Assembly (NCBI GenBank): GCA_027483785.1
Contig: JAIXTU010000007.1
Location: forward strand, 1 to 13,673
DNA length: 13,673 nucleotides
Source of the DNA: Flavobacterium sp.
GTDB taxonomy: Bacteria; Bacteroidota; Bacteroidia; Flavobacteriales; Flavobacteriaceae
Reading direction: 5' to 3'
Shown: piece by piece, positions 1 to 6,734 of the stretch
How positions within the stretch are numbered: position 1 is the stretch's first letter
Layout of the letters: each line of letters starts with the position of its first letter
The notes under the pieces: model-generated
Database searches by the model: none
Told to the model about the DNA's origin: nothing
The model's input: the letters and a program-made list of their open reading frames with translations, nothing else
Position numbers and translations under genes: made by a program

Positions 1-15
1 TAATCAACTATTTAA

Positions 16-384
16 ATGATTTCTAACTTTGATTTTTATATCGAACTCACGTTAACTATCAAAAGTGCCGCAGACGAAATTATTTTTCAAATTGAGCAAA
101 TTGAAAAAGGGCATAGTTATGATTTTAAAACACCAAATAGAATTGCTTGCTTAACGTGTGTTTATCCAAAAGAAGTTGATGGAACTTATTTTGGTATCGT
201 TTACTATCCAACAAACCAAGAACTTTTGGTTTGGAAAGATTTTGTTCGCGAAAATCAATCTAAATTCAAGTTTAAAGAATTTCCAAGTCCAAAAGTGGCT
301 GAAGAAGCATATTTTAATTTAGTAGAAATTCTATTCGAATACGAACCCGGTAAATTCAGGTCAAGCTTTTGCGAAAAGCAATAA
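16..384 (+). CDS. hypothetical protein, 122 aa
   Basis: I do not recognise this protein. The ATG is the earliest possible start, because two in-frame TAA codons lie just upstream (1-3 and 13-15). The product is soluble-looking and acidic, with no signal peptide or membrane segment. Its C-terminal half has amphipathic, helix-like stretches rich in Lys, Glu and Phe. Base composition matches the flavobacterial background. It is followed about 30 nt later by a weak hairpin (414-433) and then by the promoter of the next gene, so it is probably its own transcription unit or the end of one that starts left of the window. The clean reading frame and the plausible residue composition are the only support for coding. 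Confidence 0.65.
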   Translation: MISNFDFYIELTLTIKSAADEIIFQIEQIEKGHSYDFKTPNRIACLTCVYPKEVDGTYFGIVYYPTNQELLVWKDFVRENQSKFKFKEFPSPKVAEEAYFNLVEILFEYEPGKFRSSFCEKQ

Positions 385-413
385 GATTTAATGGCTCTTC
401 AAAGATTTTCTAT

Positions 414-433
414 AAAATGCGTCAGGCATTTTT
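414..433 (+). terminator. weak hairpin terminator candidate
   Basis: A 7-bp stem (AAAATGC at 414-420, GCATTTT at 426-432) closes a 5-nt loop about 30 nt after the stop codon at 384. The T run is short and mostly inside the stem, so termination may be weak. Confidence 0.35.
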
Positions 434-527
434 AAAGCTTTCATTTATTACAACAGCAGTATTATGTATTATTAAGACATTAAAAAAGCTCTTTTTTGCT
501 TATTAGAACAATTTTGTATCAAATAGA

Positions 528-560
528 TTGTTTTAAATATATCTATTTATACTATTTTTG
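528..560 (+). promoter_or_regulatory. Bacteroidota-type promoter for the AAA_14 ATPase gene
   Basis: A TTG at 528-530 and TATTTTTG at 553-560 (consensus TAnnTTTG) are separated by 22 nt. This fits the -33/-7 arrangement described for Flavobacterium and Bacteroides primary sigma factors. The -7 element lies 17 nt before the ATG at 578, so the leader would be very short. No experimental start site is known here. Confidence 0.55.
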
Positions 561-577
561 TAGAAATAAATGGTTTT

Positions 578-2032
578 ATGGCTGGAACAAGTCTTATTCC
601 TACAGAAAAAATAGTGGAACGTTTACGCTATGAAAATCCTTGGTGGGTGAACAAGCAAATTCCCGAAGTATATAGTTCTATGGCAAAGCGCCTGTACTTC
701 GACTTGTTTTATCCTTTTGTTACCGAAAGAGACGTGAAGCGCGCGGTGGTTCTCATGGGGCCGAGACGCGTTGGAAAAACTGTAATGTTGTTTCACAGTA
801 TTCAACAGTTGTTAAGTGAAAATGTCGACTTTCAGAAGATTTTCTTCATTGGTATAGATAATCCAATTTATGTGCATTTAAGTTTAGAAGATCTTTTAGG
901 TTTATGTAAGTATTCGCTTAATCTTGATAATTTAAAAGGTTGTTATGTGTTTTTTGACGAAATCCAATATTTAAAAGATTGGGAGCGCCATTTAAAAGTA
1001 TTGGTTGATACTTTTCCGGAAACCAAGTTTATAGTATCAGGTTCAGCGGCAGCGGCATTAAAATGGCACAGCACTGAGAGCGGAGCAGGTCGATTCACTG
1101 ATTTTATGTTGCCTCCACTTACATTTCAGGAGTACATACATCTCAAGAAAATGAATCATCTCATTTACGAGGGTACCATAAGTTATGGGCAGAATCAAAT
1201 TCCCTATTGTCTGACGCACGACATAAAGGCACTCAATAAAGAATTTTTACATTATTTAAACTTTGGCGGTTATCCTGAGGTTGTTTTAAGTGAAAAGATA
1301 CAAAGTGATATGGGTCGCTATGTGAAAAACGATATTGTAGATAAAGTGTTGCTCAGAGATTTGCCTAGTTTATATGGTATTAGGGACCTTCAAGAGTTGA
1401 ATCGTTTTTTCACTTACTTAGCCTATAACACAGGGAACGAATTTTCGTATGAGAAAATGAGTAAAGAAAGTGGCATTCAAAAAGACACCTTGAAAAAATA
1501 TCTCGATTATTTAGAAGCGGCGTTTTTGATAAAAGTTCTAAACAAAGTTGATATTTCCGCTAAGCGACTTAAAAGAGTGACTAGTTTTAAAGTGTATTTA
1601 ACGAATTCATCTTTGCGAACCGCGCTGTTTTCGCCAATTAGTGAAGCAGATAGCGAAATGGGAACTATGGTAGAAACCGCTGTACTATCGCAATGGATGC
1701 ATCGAGAAAAATTAGATTTAACCTATGCACGTTGGAAAGAAGGCAGAAACGAGGGTGAGGTTGATTTAGTTTTAGTTGATCATAAAAAATACAAACCTAC
1801 GTGGGGGGTAGAGATTAAGTGGAGTAACCGATATTTTGAAAAACCAAACGACCTGAAAAGTTTAATTCATTTTTGTAAGAGCAATCAGTTGCAAAAAGCT
1901 TTGGTGACGTCAATTGATCAATTAGGAGTTAAACACGTGTCCGATTTGTCTCTTTCGTTTTTACCGGCGGCTTTGTATTGTTACAACATTGGCAACATAA
2001 CCTTGAAAATGAAGAACCAATTTAGCGCGTAA
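578..2032 (+). CDS. AAA_14 / DUF4143 family ATP-binding protein
   Basis: This 484-aa protein has the architecture of the common AAA_14 plus DUF4143 ATPases. The N-terminal P-loop domain has a Walker A GPRRVGKT (residues 61-68), a Walker B ending in FFDE (D127, E128), and an SGS sensor-like strand near 154-156 followed by a Gly-Arg pair at 171-172. The C-terminal DUF4143 part carries a restriction-fold signature, E394-x-D396 then E412-I-K414, resembling the PD-(D/E)xK core. Such proteins are widespread in bacteria and archaea, often as orphans, and their substrate is mostly unknown. Roles in DNA handling or defence have been suggested but cannot be shown here. Length is typical and the frame is intact. 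It has its own promoter at 528-560. The gene stands alone between a hypothetical gene and a GC-rich spacer, which fits an accessory, horizontally moving gene. Confidence 0.92.
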   Translation: MAGTSLIPTEKIVERLRYENPWWVNKQIPEVYSSMAKRLYFDLFYPFVTERDVKRAVVLMGPRRVGKTVMLFHSIQQLLSENVDFQKIFFIGIDNPIYVHLSLEDLLGLCKYSLNLDNLKGCYVFFDEIQYLKDWERHLKVLVDTFPETKFIVSGSAAAALKWHSTESGAGRFTDFMLPPLTFQEYIHLKKMNHLIYEGTISYGQNQIPYCLTHDIKALNKEFLHYLNFGGYPEVVLSEKIQSDMGRYVKNDIVDKVLLRDLPSLYGIRDLQELNRFFTYLAYNTGNEFSYEKMSKESGIQKDTLKKYLDYLEAAFLIKVLNKVDISAKRLKRVTSFKVYLTNSSLRTALFSPISEADSEMGTMVETAVLSQWMHREKLDLTYARWKEGRNEGEVDLVLVDHKKYKPTWGVEIKWSNRYFEKPNDLKSLIHFCKSNQLQKALVTSIDQLGVKHVSDLSLSFLPAALYCYNIGNITLKMKNQFSA

Positions 2033-2191
2033 CGATTCATTCGAAGCGCTGATTTTTGAGATAGCACTAGTTAGTAGATCGGGAAAGAAAATCCGTTAAA
2101 CCATTCGTAAAGACGAGTTTTAATATAGCCTACTTTCTCGTCGACTTTTAGCTAACAAGCAAATTTTCCGTAAGGTTCTATGTTGGTAACG

Positions 2192-2292
2192 ATTGCCCGC
2201 GGGAACGATTGGAGCAAGCTACCGTGTAGCGCGGAAAGCGTGATGGCGGCCGAGCACTCACGCTGATGAAGAACCATTTCTGGCCGCCACCC
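2192..2292. repeat. GC-rich block of nested hairpins in the intergenic region 2033-2385
   Basis: The 353-nt gap between the ATPase and the lipoprotein gene contains no convincing reading frame. Its middle is unusually GC-rich for this window and full of self-complementary segments: CCCGCGGG (2196-2203), GCTAC/GTAGC with a 3-nt loop (2218-2230), AGCGTGA/TCACGCT (2237-2243 with 2258-2264), and TGGCGGCC/GGCCGCCA (2244-2251 with 2282-2289). The last two pairings cross each other, so they are either mutually exclusive or a pseudoknot. It could be an interspersed repeat, a structured RNA, or the relic of a mobile element. From sequence alone I cannot decide. Confidence 0.5.
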
Positions 2293-2332
2293 GCCCAAAA
2301 AAATGTAGAAAAAATTCGCTTAAATTCGCTTG

Positions 2333-2360
2333 TTGATTTTCAGAAAAAAATCTATTTTTC
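2333..2360 (+). promoter_or_regulatory. possible promoter for the lipoprotein gene
   Basis: A TTG at 2333-2335 is followed after 17 nt by TATTTTTC (2353-2360), one mismatch from the TAnnTTTG -7 element. It ends 25 nt before the ATG. The AT-rich context makes a chance match possible. Confidence 0.35.
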
Positions 2361-2385
2361 AACCTTTAACCAACTTTATTAAAAC

Positions 2386-3087
2386 ATGAAAAAATTACAA
2401 TGGACAACGAGAACACTATTTCTACTCTTGGCTGTAGCTTTTAGTTCTTGTAGCAGTGACGATGGAGGTAATTCGGGCGGCGGAACTTCTGCTGGAGATT
2501 ATTACCCATTAGCCGTAAACAACACATGGACGTACGAAAATGTAGAAACCGGCGAAGAGGTAGAGTCGCGTTTTGTGGCCACAGAACAACAAGGAGGAGT
2601 TAATTATTTTCAGCTTAATGCAAGCGATTTTTTAGAGCAAGCTAGCGTTTGGATTTCAAAAAATGGCGGTAGTTACAATCAGAAAGTAGATGATTTAGTA
2701 ATGAACCAATTTGGTTTTACAACGACCACGCAGGGCTACGAAATAACGATTTTTAAAGACAACGCTGCAGTTGGGCAAAGCTGGACAGATTCTGCATCGT
2801 TTAATATTACTATGGCAGGACAAGGGCAATCACAAACTGTGACAGGAACAATTGCCGTTACTGGCGAAAACCTTTTTAAAGGATCTGCAACTGTAAACGG
2901 CGTTACCTATCCAGACGTTATCAAGGCACGCTATACTTTAGAATCTACTGTTTTAGGTCAGCCAGGATCTAACGCTGTAGTCACAGAAATTTGGTTTGCA
3001 AAAGATGTGGGGCCGATTAAGTCGACTACAACAGGTGGCAACGGAATGGGGCAGACACTCGAATTGCAAACGTATACATTGAATTAA
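2386..3087 (+). CDS. putative surface lipoprotein, 233 aa
   Basis: The N-terminus is a type II signal peptide: KK at residues 2-3, a hydrophobic core at 11-19, and a relaxed Bacteroidota lipobox FSSC with the lipidated Cys at 22. The mature protein begins CSSDDGG followed by a Gly/Ser linker. Acidic residues close behind the Cys resemble the lipoprotein export signal that sends Bacteroidetes lipoproteins to the cell surface, so surface exposure is likely but inferred. The remaining roughly 200 residues open with YYPLAVNNTWTY, a motif common at the start of beta-rich Bacteroidetes lipoproteins, and are rich in Thr, Gly and beta-type residues. No catalytic motif is seen and no function can be assigned. 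The gene is monocistronic, between a GC-rich spacer and the bidirectional terminator at 3104-3135. Confidence 0.8.
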   Translation: MKKLQWTTRTLFLLLAVAFSSCSSDDGGNSGGGTSAGDYYPLAVNNTWTYENVETGEEVESRFVATEQQGGVNYFQLNASDFLEQASVWISKNGGSYNQKVDDLVMNQFGFTTTTQGYEITIFKDNAAVGQSWTDSASFNITMAGQGQSQTVTGTIAVTGENLFKGSATVNGVTYPDVIKARYTLESTVLGQPGSNAVVTEIWFAKDVGPIKSTTTGGNGMGQTLELQTYTLN

Positions 3088-3103
3088 AGCCGTTTTTAAA
3101 TAC

Positions 3104-3135
3104 AAAAAGTCTCGCTTTACCGGCGAGACTTTTTT
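3104..3135. terminator. bidirectional rho-independent terminator between lipoprotein gene and sufD
   Basis: A perfect 12-bp stem (3104-3115 with 3124-3135, core AGTCTCGC/GCGAGACT) has an 8-nt loop or smaller and A/T runs on both outer sides. It can therefore stop transcription from the lipoprotein gene on the + strand and from sufD on the - strand. It lies 16 nt after the lipoprotein stop and 17 nt beyond the sufD stop. Confidence 0.9.
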
Positions 3136-3152
3136 ATTTGAAGCATGTTGTG

Positions 3153-4469
3153 TTACAAATCAAAGCCTAAATTAACCCCTAATTTTTGGGCGATAATTTT
3201 GGTAATGCGCTGTTTCAATTCCGGGATTTTAATCGATTCGAAAACTTCATTCGAAAACGCGTACATCAATAAAGCTTTAGCTTCTTTTTTTGGAATACCG
3301 CGCTGTTGCATGTAAAACATAGCGGTTTCGTCGAGCTGACCAATCGTGCAACCGTGTGAACACTTCACGTCGTCGGCAAAAATTTCCAACTGTGGTTTGG
3401 CGTTTACGGTAGCTTTATCGCTCAATAAAATGTTATTGCTTTGCTGAAAGGCATCGGTTTTTTGTGCTTCCTTTTCTACAAATATTTTTCCGTTGAAAAC
3501 GGCTGTAGCATTTTCAGCAACGATACATTTATAATTCTGGTGACTTTCGCAGTTTGGTTGCGCGTGATGCACTAAGGTGTAGTGATCCACAAGTTGCTTG
3601 TCGCCAATAATCGTAATTCCCTTTAGAGTGCTGTCGATACGTTCACCTTGGTGGTAGAAATTCAGGTTGTTACGCGTGATGTTTCCGCCGAACGAAAAAG
3701 TGTGTACAGCCACGCGACTTTCCTGCTTTTGTGCGATGTAGGTGTTATCTACCAAATTCGCGCTCAGCAAATCGTTTTGAATTTTGTAGTAGTCAACGAT
3801 GGCGCGTTTTTGCGCAAAGACTTCGGTAACGGCATTGGTAAGCACCGTATTCTCATTTAAGGATTGGTGACGCTCGATGATTTGCACGTGTGCATTTTCG
3901 CCCACAACAATTAAATTTCGCGGTTGTACCATCAAGGCATTTTCGGCACCGGTTGAGAAATAGATAATTTCGATCGGTTTTTCTACAACCTTGCTTTTGG
4001 GAACGTTAATGTAGGCACCTTCTACAGCAAAAGCGGTATTTAGCGCGGTAAGGCTGTCGTCTTTCTTGGCAATTTTATGAAAATATTCGTCGATGACCAT
4101 TTTGTATTTCGGCTTGTTTAATGCCGAAGACATGGTGCATACGTCGAGACCGTCGTGTGTAGTTGCTGAGAGAAACGACGAGAATTTTCCGTCAACAAAA
4201 ATGACTTTATACGTATCGATTTCGTGTAAAAAATACTTTTTAACGTCTTTGAATTCAGTTCCCGAATCGTACTTTGGGAAAACGGTATAGTTCTTTTTCA
4301 GCACAGCATTCAGCGAAGTGTATTTCCAAGCTTCTTCTTTTTTTGTCGGAAAGCCTTTTTCTTCGAAGATTTTAATTGCGCTGTTGCGGATATCGTGTAT
4401 AGACGCATCGACATCGATGTGTTCTTCGAAAGCGATAAACGACGATAACAGAGTTTCTTTTAGTTCCAT
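3153..4469 (-). CDS. sufD: SufD, Fe-S cluster assembly scaffold subunit
   Basis: SufD is the non-catalytic partner of SufB in the cytosolic SufBC2D complex, which builds iron-sulfur clusters. The 438-aa protein has the N-terminal helical region with the KKEEAWKYTSL motif (about 43-53) and the parallel beta-helix core. Near the C-terminus is the SufD signature DDVKCSHGCTIGQLD, whose His (H372) corresponds to E. coli SufD H360, a residue implicated at the SufB-SufD interface. Length is normal. It starts 8 nt after the sufC stop, so the two are surely cotranscribed. Downstream comes only a terminator and a convergent gene, so the sufS and sufE genes that often follow sufD in related bacteria are not here. 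Confidence 0.97.
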   Translation of the reverse strand: MELKETLLSSFIAFEEHIDVDASIHDIRNSAIKIFEEKGFPTKKEEAWKYTSLNAVLKKNYTVFPKYDSGTEFKDVKKYFLHEIDTYKVIFVDGKFSSFLSATTHDGLDVCTMSSALNKPKYKMVIDEYFHKIAKKDDSLTALNTAFAVEGAYINVPKSKVVEKPIEIIYFSTGAENALMVQPRNLIVVGENAHVQIIERHQSLNENTVLTNAVTEVFAQKRAIVDYYKIQNDLLSANLVDNTYIAQKQESRVAVHTFSFGGNITRNNLNFYHQGERIDSTLKGITIIGDKQLVDHYTLVHHAQPNCESHQNYKCIVAENATAVFNGKIFVEKEAQKTDAFQQSNNILLSDKATVNAKPQLEIFADDVKCSHGCTIGQLDETAMFYMQQRGIPKKEAKALLMYAFSNEVFESIKIPELKQRITKIIAQKLGVNLGFDL

Positions 4470-4477
4470 CGATTGCT

Positions 4478-5227
4478 TTAATTAAGTTCGGCTTTAATCC
4501 AATCGTAGCCTTTTTCTTCGAGTTCGTATGCAAGTTCTTTACCGCCCGACATAACGATTTTTCCGTCCATTAAAACGTGTACAAAATCGGGAACGATATA
4601 ATCGAGCAAGCGTTGGTAGTGCGTAATAACAAGAATGGCGTTGTTTTCGTTGCGGAGTTTGTTTACGCCGTTTGCTACGATACGCAGCGCATCGATGTCT
4701 AGACCCGAATCGGTTTCGTCGAGTATAGCCAATTTTGGTTCGAGCATGGCCATTTGGAAAATTTCGTTTCGTTTTTTCTCGCCGCCGGAAAAGCCTTCGT
4801 TGAGTGAGCGCGACAAAAACTTACGATCCATTTCGAGTAGTTCAGACTTCTCGCGAATTTTTTTCAACATTTCGTTTGCAGGCATTTCGTCTAATCCGTT
4901 TGCCTTGCGCGTTTCGTTGATGGCCGTTTTGATAAAGTTAGTTACCGAAACGCCTGGAATTTCAACCGGATATTGAAACGACAGGAAAACGCCTTTGTGC
5001 GCGCGTTCTTCAGGTGCAAGTTCATTGATTTCTTCGCCATCGAGCATAACGCTTCCTTCACTTACGCTATACGTTTCGTTTCCTGCAATTACTGCCGAAA
5101 GTGTACTTTTTCCTGAACCGTTTGGCCCCATGATGGCGTGAACTTCGCCGGCTTTTATGGCCAGATTTATTCCTTTAAGGATGTCTTTATCTTCTACGGA
5201 CGCATGTAGATTGTCAATTTTTAGCAT
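4478..5227 (-). CDS. sufC: SufC, Fe-S cluster assembly ATPase
   Basis: SufC is an ABC-type ATPase subunit without a membrane domain. Its dimerisation drives the conformational change of SufB-SufD during cluster assembly. All ABC motifs are visible in the 249-aa product: Walker A GPNGSGKST (34-42), the Q-loop in SFQYP (83-87), the SufC-type signature FSGGEKKRNE (146-155), Walker B LAILDE (166-171) with the D-loop SGLD, and the switch His at 203. Length is standard. Upstream, only 21 nt separate it from the YoeB-family toxin gene instead of sufB. Its expression therefore depends on readthrough from the inserted block or on an unrecognised promoter there. Confidence 0.97.
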   Translation of the reverse strand: MLKIDNLHASVEDKDILKGINLAIKAGEVHAIMGPNGSGKSTLSAVIAGNETYSVSEGSVMLDGEEINELAPEERAHKGVFLSFQYPVEIPGVSVTNFIKTAINETRKANGLDEMPANEMLKKIREKSELLEMDRKFLSRSLNEGFSGGEKKRNEIFQMAMLEPKLAILDETDSGLDIDALRIVANGVNKLRNENNAILVITHYQRLLDYIVPDFVHVLMDGKIVMSGGKELAYELEEKGYDWIKAELN

Positions 5228-5248
5228 GTCTTGTTTATTTGTGTCTTT

Positions 5249-5518
5249 TTAATAATGTCCTTTTAAAGAAAGAATATCGAGTATCTCTATAACTCCATCA
5301 TGGGTTACTTGATAAATTATTCGATGTTCATTGTTTATTCTGCGAGACCATTTTCCAGAAAGTTGGTGTTTAAGTGGTTCAGGTTTTCCAATTCCTTCAA
5401 ATGGATTCCTTTGAATATCAGTAATTAGAGAGTAAATTTTCTTTAAAACATTTTTATTGCCCGATTTTATCCAAAAATTTAAATCGGATTTTGCTTTTTC
5501 TGAAAATATTATCTGCAT
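5249..5518 (-). CDS. yoeB: YoeB/Txe-family mRNA-cleaving toxin
   Basis: This is a RelE-superfamily endoribonuclease toxin of the YoeB branch, which cuts mRNA at the ribosome. The 89-aa product has the family core NPFEGIGKPEPLKH (38-51) and WSRRINNEHRIIY (57-69), and ends in His-Tyr. By alignment with E. coli YoeB, the active-site residues are all present: E47 (E46), R66 (R65), H88 (H83) and Y89 (Y84). The toxin is therefore predicted to be active. Its ATG overlaps the end of the antitoxin gene by 10 nt, the usual translational coupling of type II modules. It sits directly upstream of sufC and is co-directional with it. Confidence 0.93.
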   Translation of the reverse strand: MQIIFSEKAKSDLNFWIKSGNKNVLKKIYSLITDIQRNPFEGIGKPEPLKHQLSGKWSRRINNEHRIIYQVTHDGVIEILDILSLKGHY

Positions 5519-5715
5519 AACTGTTTCAATTCCTCCATCGTCATTCGGGTTCCTTTCCCTTCTTTAATGCTTTTTTCTGCCTCCAAAATTTCTTTTACAA
5601 ATTCCGGATCATACGGTTTCTCCTGTTCTTCGATGATTTCAAAACCAAGCGATTTTGCCAGTGATTTCAACACCGGAAAATCCTTTTTTTTCACGTTTCT
5701 TAAAATGATGTCCAT
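5509..5715 (-). CDS. type II antitoxin, DUF2683-like, partner of YoeB
   Basis: A 68-aa protein with a charged N-terminal half that looks strand-helix and a C-terminal tail rich in Lys, Glu and Met (residues about 40-68) suited to wrap around a toxin. It resembles the DUF2683-type antitoxins that accompany YoeB-like toxins in Bacteroidota. The assignment rests on size, composition and the 10-nt overlap with the toxin gene rather than on a firm motif. Its own start overlaps the end of the nucleotidyltransferase gene by 16 nt. Antitoxins of this sort usually autoregulate their operon, but no operator is evident here. Confidence 0.8.
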   Translation of the reverse strand: MDIILRNVKKKDFPVLKSLAKSLGFEIIEEQEKPYDPEFVKEILEAEKSIKEGKGTRMTMEELKQLCR

Positions 5716-6041
5716 GATTTTGTTTTTTGTATCTTTTCGATAGGTATTTCTTGTCCTGTTTTTTCAATTACTCCAATAAAGGGGTCTTCTTTTTCTGTTT
5801 CGTTACTAGTATAGTATTTAGCACTAATTGGATGAAACTTGGCACAAATGCTTCTAAGAAAATCCTCTTGTTGTTCAACATCGTTTTTAAGCCAAATTGC
5901 TAAATCAATGTCGCTGTTTTCGTGCACGCCACCTTTTGCGTATGAGCCAAATAAAACGACGCGATTTATCACAAAGTTATTCACTTCCAATTCGCTTAGA
6001 AAATTTTGAATGTGCGTATGTAATTTTTTTATCGTGAACAT
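5700..6041 (-). CDS. MNT-type nucleotidyltransferase domain protein
   Basis: A 113-aa minimal nucleotidyltransferase of the pol-beta superfamily. The active-site motif is GSYAKGGVHENSDIDLA (about residues 32-48), which matches GS-x10-DxD exactly, the pattern of MntA antitoxins that adenylylate HEPN toxins. A downstream acidic patch (EIPIE) may supply the third carboxylate. MNT proteins are normally paired with a HEPN (HepT) gene. None is intact here; only a 31-codon open remnant lies immediately upstream (6042-6137), ending TAA directly before this ATG. The 3' end overlaps the YoeB antitoxin gene by 16 nt. It could be an orphan of a decayed HEPN-MNT pair or a free-standing nucleotidyltransferase. 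Confidence 0.88.
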   Translation of the reverse strand: MFTIKKLHTHIQNFLSELEVNNFVINRVVLFGSYAKGGVHENSDIDLAIWLKNDVEQQEDFLRSICAKFHPISAKYYTSNETEKEDPFIGVIEKTGQEIPIEKIQKTKSWTSF

Positions 6042-6137
6042 TTACAGTTGGCATTTTATTTTTTCGACAAGAGTAGTAAGCTTTGGTAATTGCTCTTGCA
6101 GATACAAATCGGTTGCGCTTGCTTTGTCATTATCATT
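6042..6137 (-). pseudogene. 31-codon start-less coding remnant upstream of the MNT gene
   Basis: Between the DUF2442 stop and the MNT start, one - strand frame stays open for 31 codons and then stops with TAA, which abuts the MNT ATG. The translation includes KASATDLYLQEQLPKLTTLV and ends KIKCQL. It has natural amino-acid composition and helix-forming character but no ATG, and a stop lies just upstream in the same frame. It looks like the 3' end of a gene whose front was lost when the neighbouring DUF2442 gene joined here. A HEPN-toxin C-terminus would fit the position but the sequence is too short to call. Confidence 0.35.
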
Positions 6138-6417
6138 TTACAATATTTCCAATGTACAAATCCCAAATAGGAAAACACATCTCGTAATCATTCCAATTAA
6201 GATTACCATTCACTATGGAGAAATTTTGAAAAAGCGCTTGGTTTAGAAATTTTCTAGTTGACTCGTGCTTTGAAAACCGCAAAAAATCATAGAAATCGAC
6301 AATCTGCTGATGGCTATCGTCGAAAATCAAGAAAATCTTGAAATCAGATAACAACTCGGCTTTCACCACTTTTACAGGCTTAACTTCGTTGTCTAATAGG
6401 GTTTCAGTAAACTTCAT
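6133..6417 (-). CDS. DUF2442 domain protein, 94 aa
   Basis: A typical DUF2442 protein. It has the V-K-A-E followed by a beta-hairpin pattern (about 18-42), then DFYDFL (about 41-46), and the hallmark FSIVNGNLNWNDYEMCFP near residues 66-83. DUF2442 genes are very often paired with DUF4160 genes, and such pairs have been proposed as toxin-antitoxin-like modules; the biochemical role is unclear. Here the ATG overlaps the stop of the DUF4160 gene as ATGA, which shows translational coupling. Length is normal and the frame intact, although its partner is frameshifted. Confidence 0.88.
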   Translation of the reverse strand: MKFTETLLDNEVKPVKVVKAELLSDFKIFLIFDDSHQQIVDFYDFLRFSKHESTRKFLNQALFQNFSIVNGNLNWNDYEMCFPIWDLYIGNIVK

Positions 6418-6718
6418 TTCAATTTCTTTGTGATTCTTTCAAAATTAATTTTTTTATGGTAAATGAAGTAGTCAATCCATTTTACTACTACTTCATTTGC
6501 TTTATATTCAAGTAGTTCTTTAAGATTCTGTAAGTCTTTACCTTCAATTGGTTTTCTGCCTTTTACGTTTTTAATAATTATTTCAACTATCTCACCGTTT
6601 TCTATTAGAAACTCAACCTTACTTTCAAACTCACCACAAACCGCATGGCAATGAATTGGTTCGTGTTCATTCGATTAGAAAATAAAATCAATCCCAGATA
6701 TTCGAATAATTTCGGCAT
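6414..6718 (-). pseudogene. DUF4160 gene with a frameshift
   Basis: Two - strand frames together spell a DUF4160 protein. The first begins at ATG 6718 directly after sufB and reads MPKLFEYLGLILFS. The second resumes at 6674 as SNEHEPIHCHAVCGEFES and runs about 85 residues to TGA at 6414-6416, including RKPIEGKDLQNLKELLEYK and VVVKWIDYF. The span is 305 nt, so one base is missing or two are extra. A TAA in the second frame at 6675-6677 places the lesion at or beside those bases. The stop overlaps the DUF2442 ATG by 4 nt, the usual linked arrangement. It could be a decayed gene, a sequencing error, or a recoding site. The product, if intact, would be the partner of the DUF2442 protein. Confidence 0.8.
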
Positions 6719-6734
6719 TTCTGATTCTATTTCA

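Noticed and set aside
2192..2200. 9-bp match (ATTGCCCGC) between the GC-rich block and the 3' end of tRNA-Leu (13025-13033), as a possible att pair
   Set aside because: Nine bases is too short, no integrase gene lies between, and the flanks do not match.
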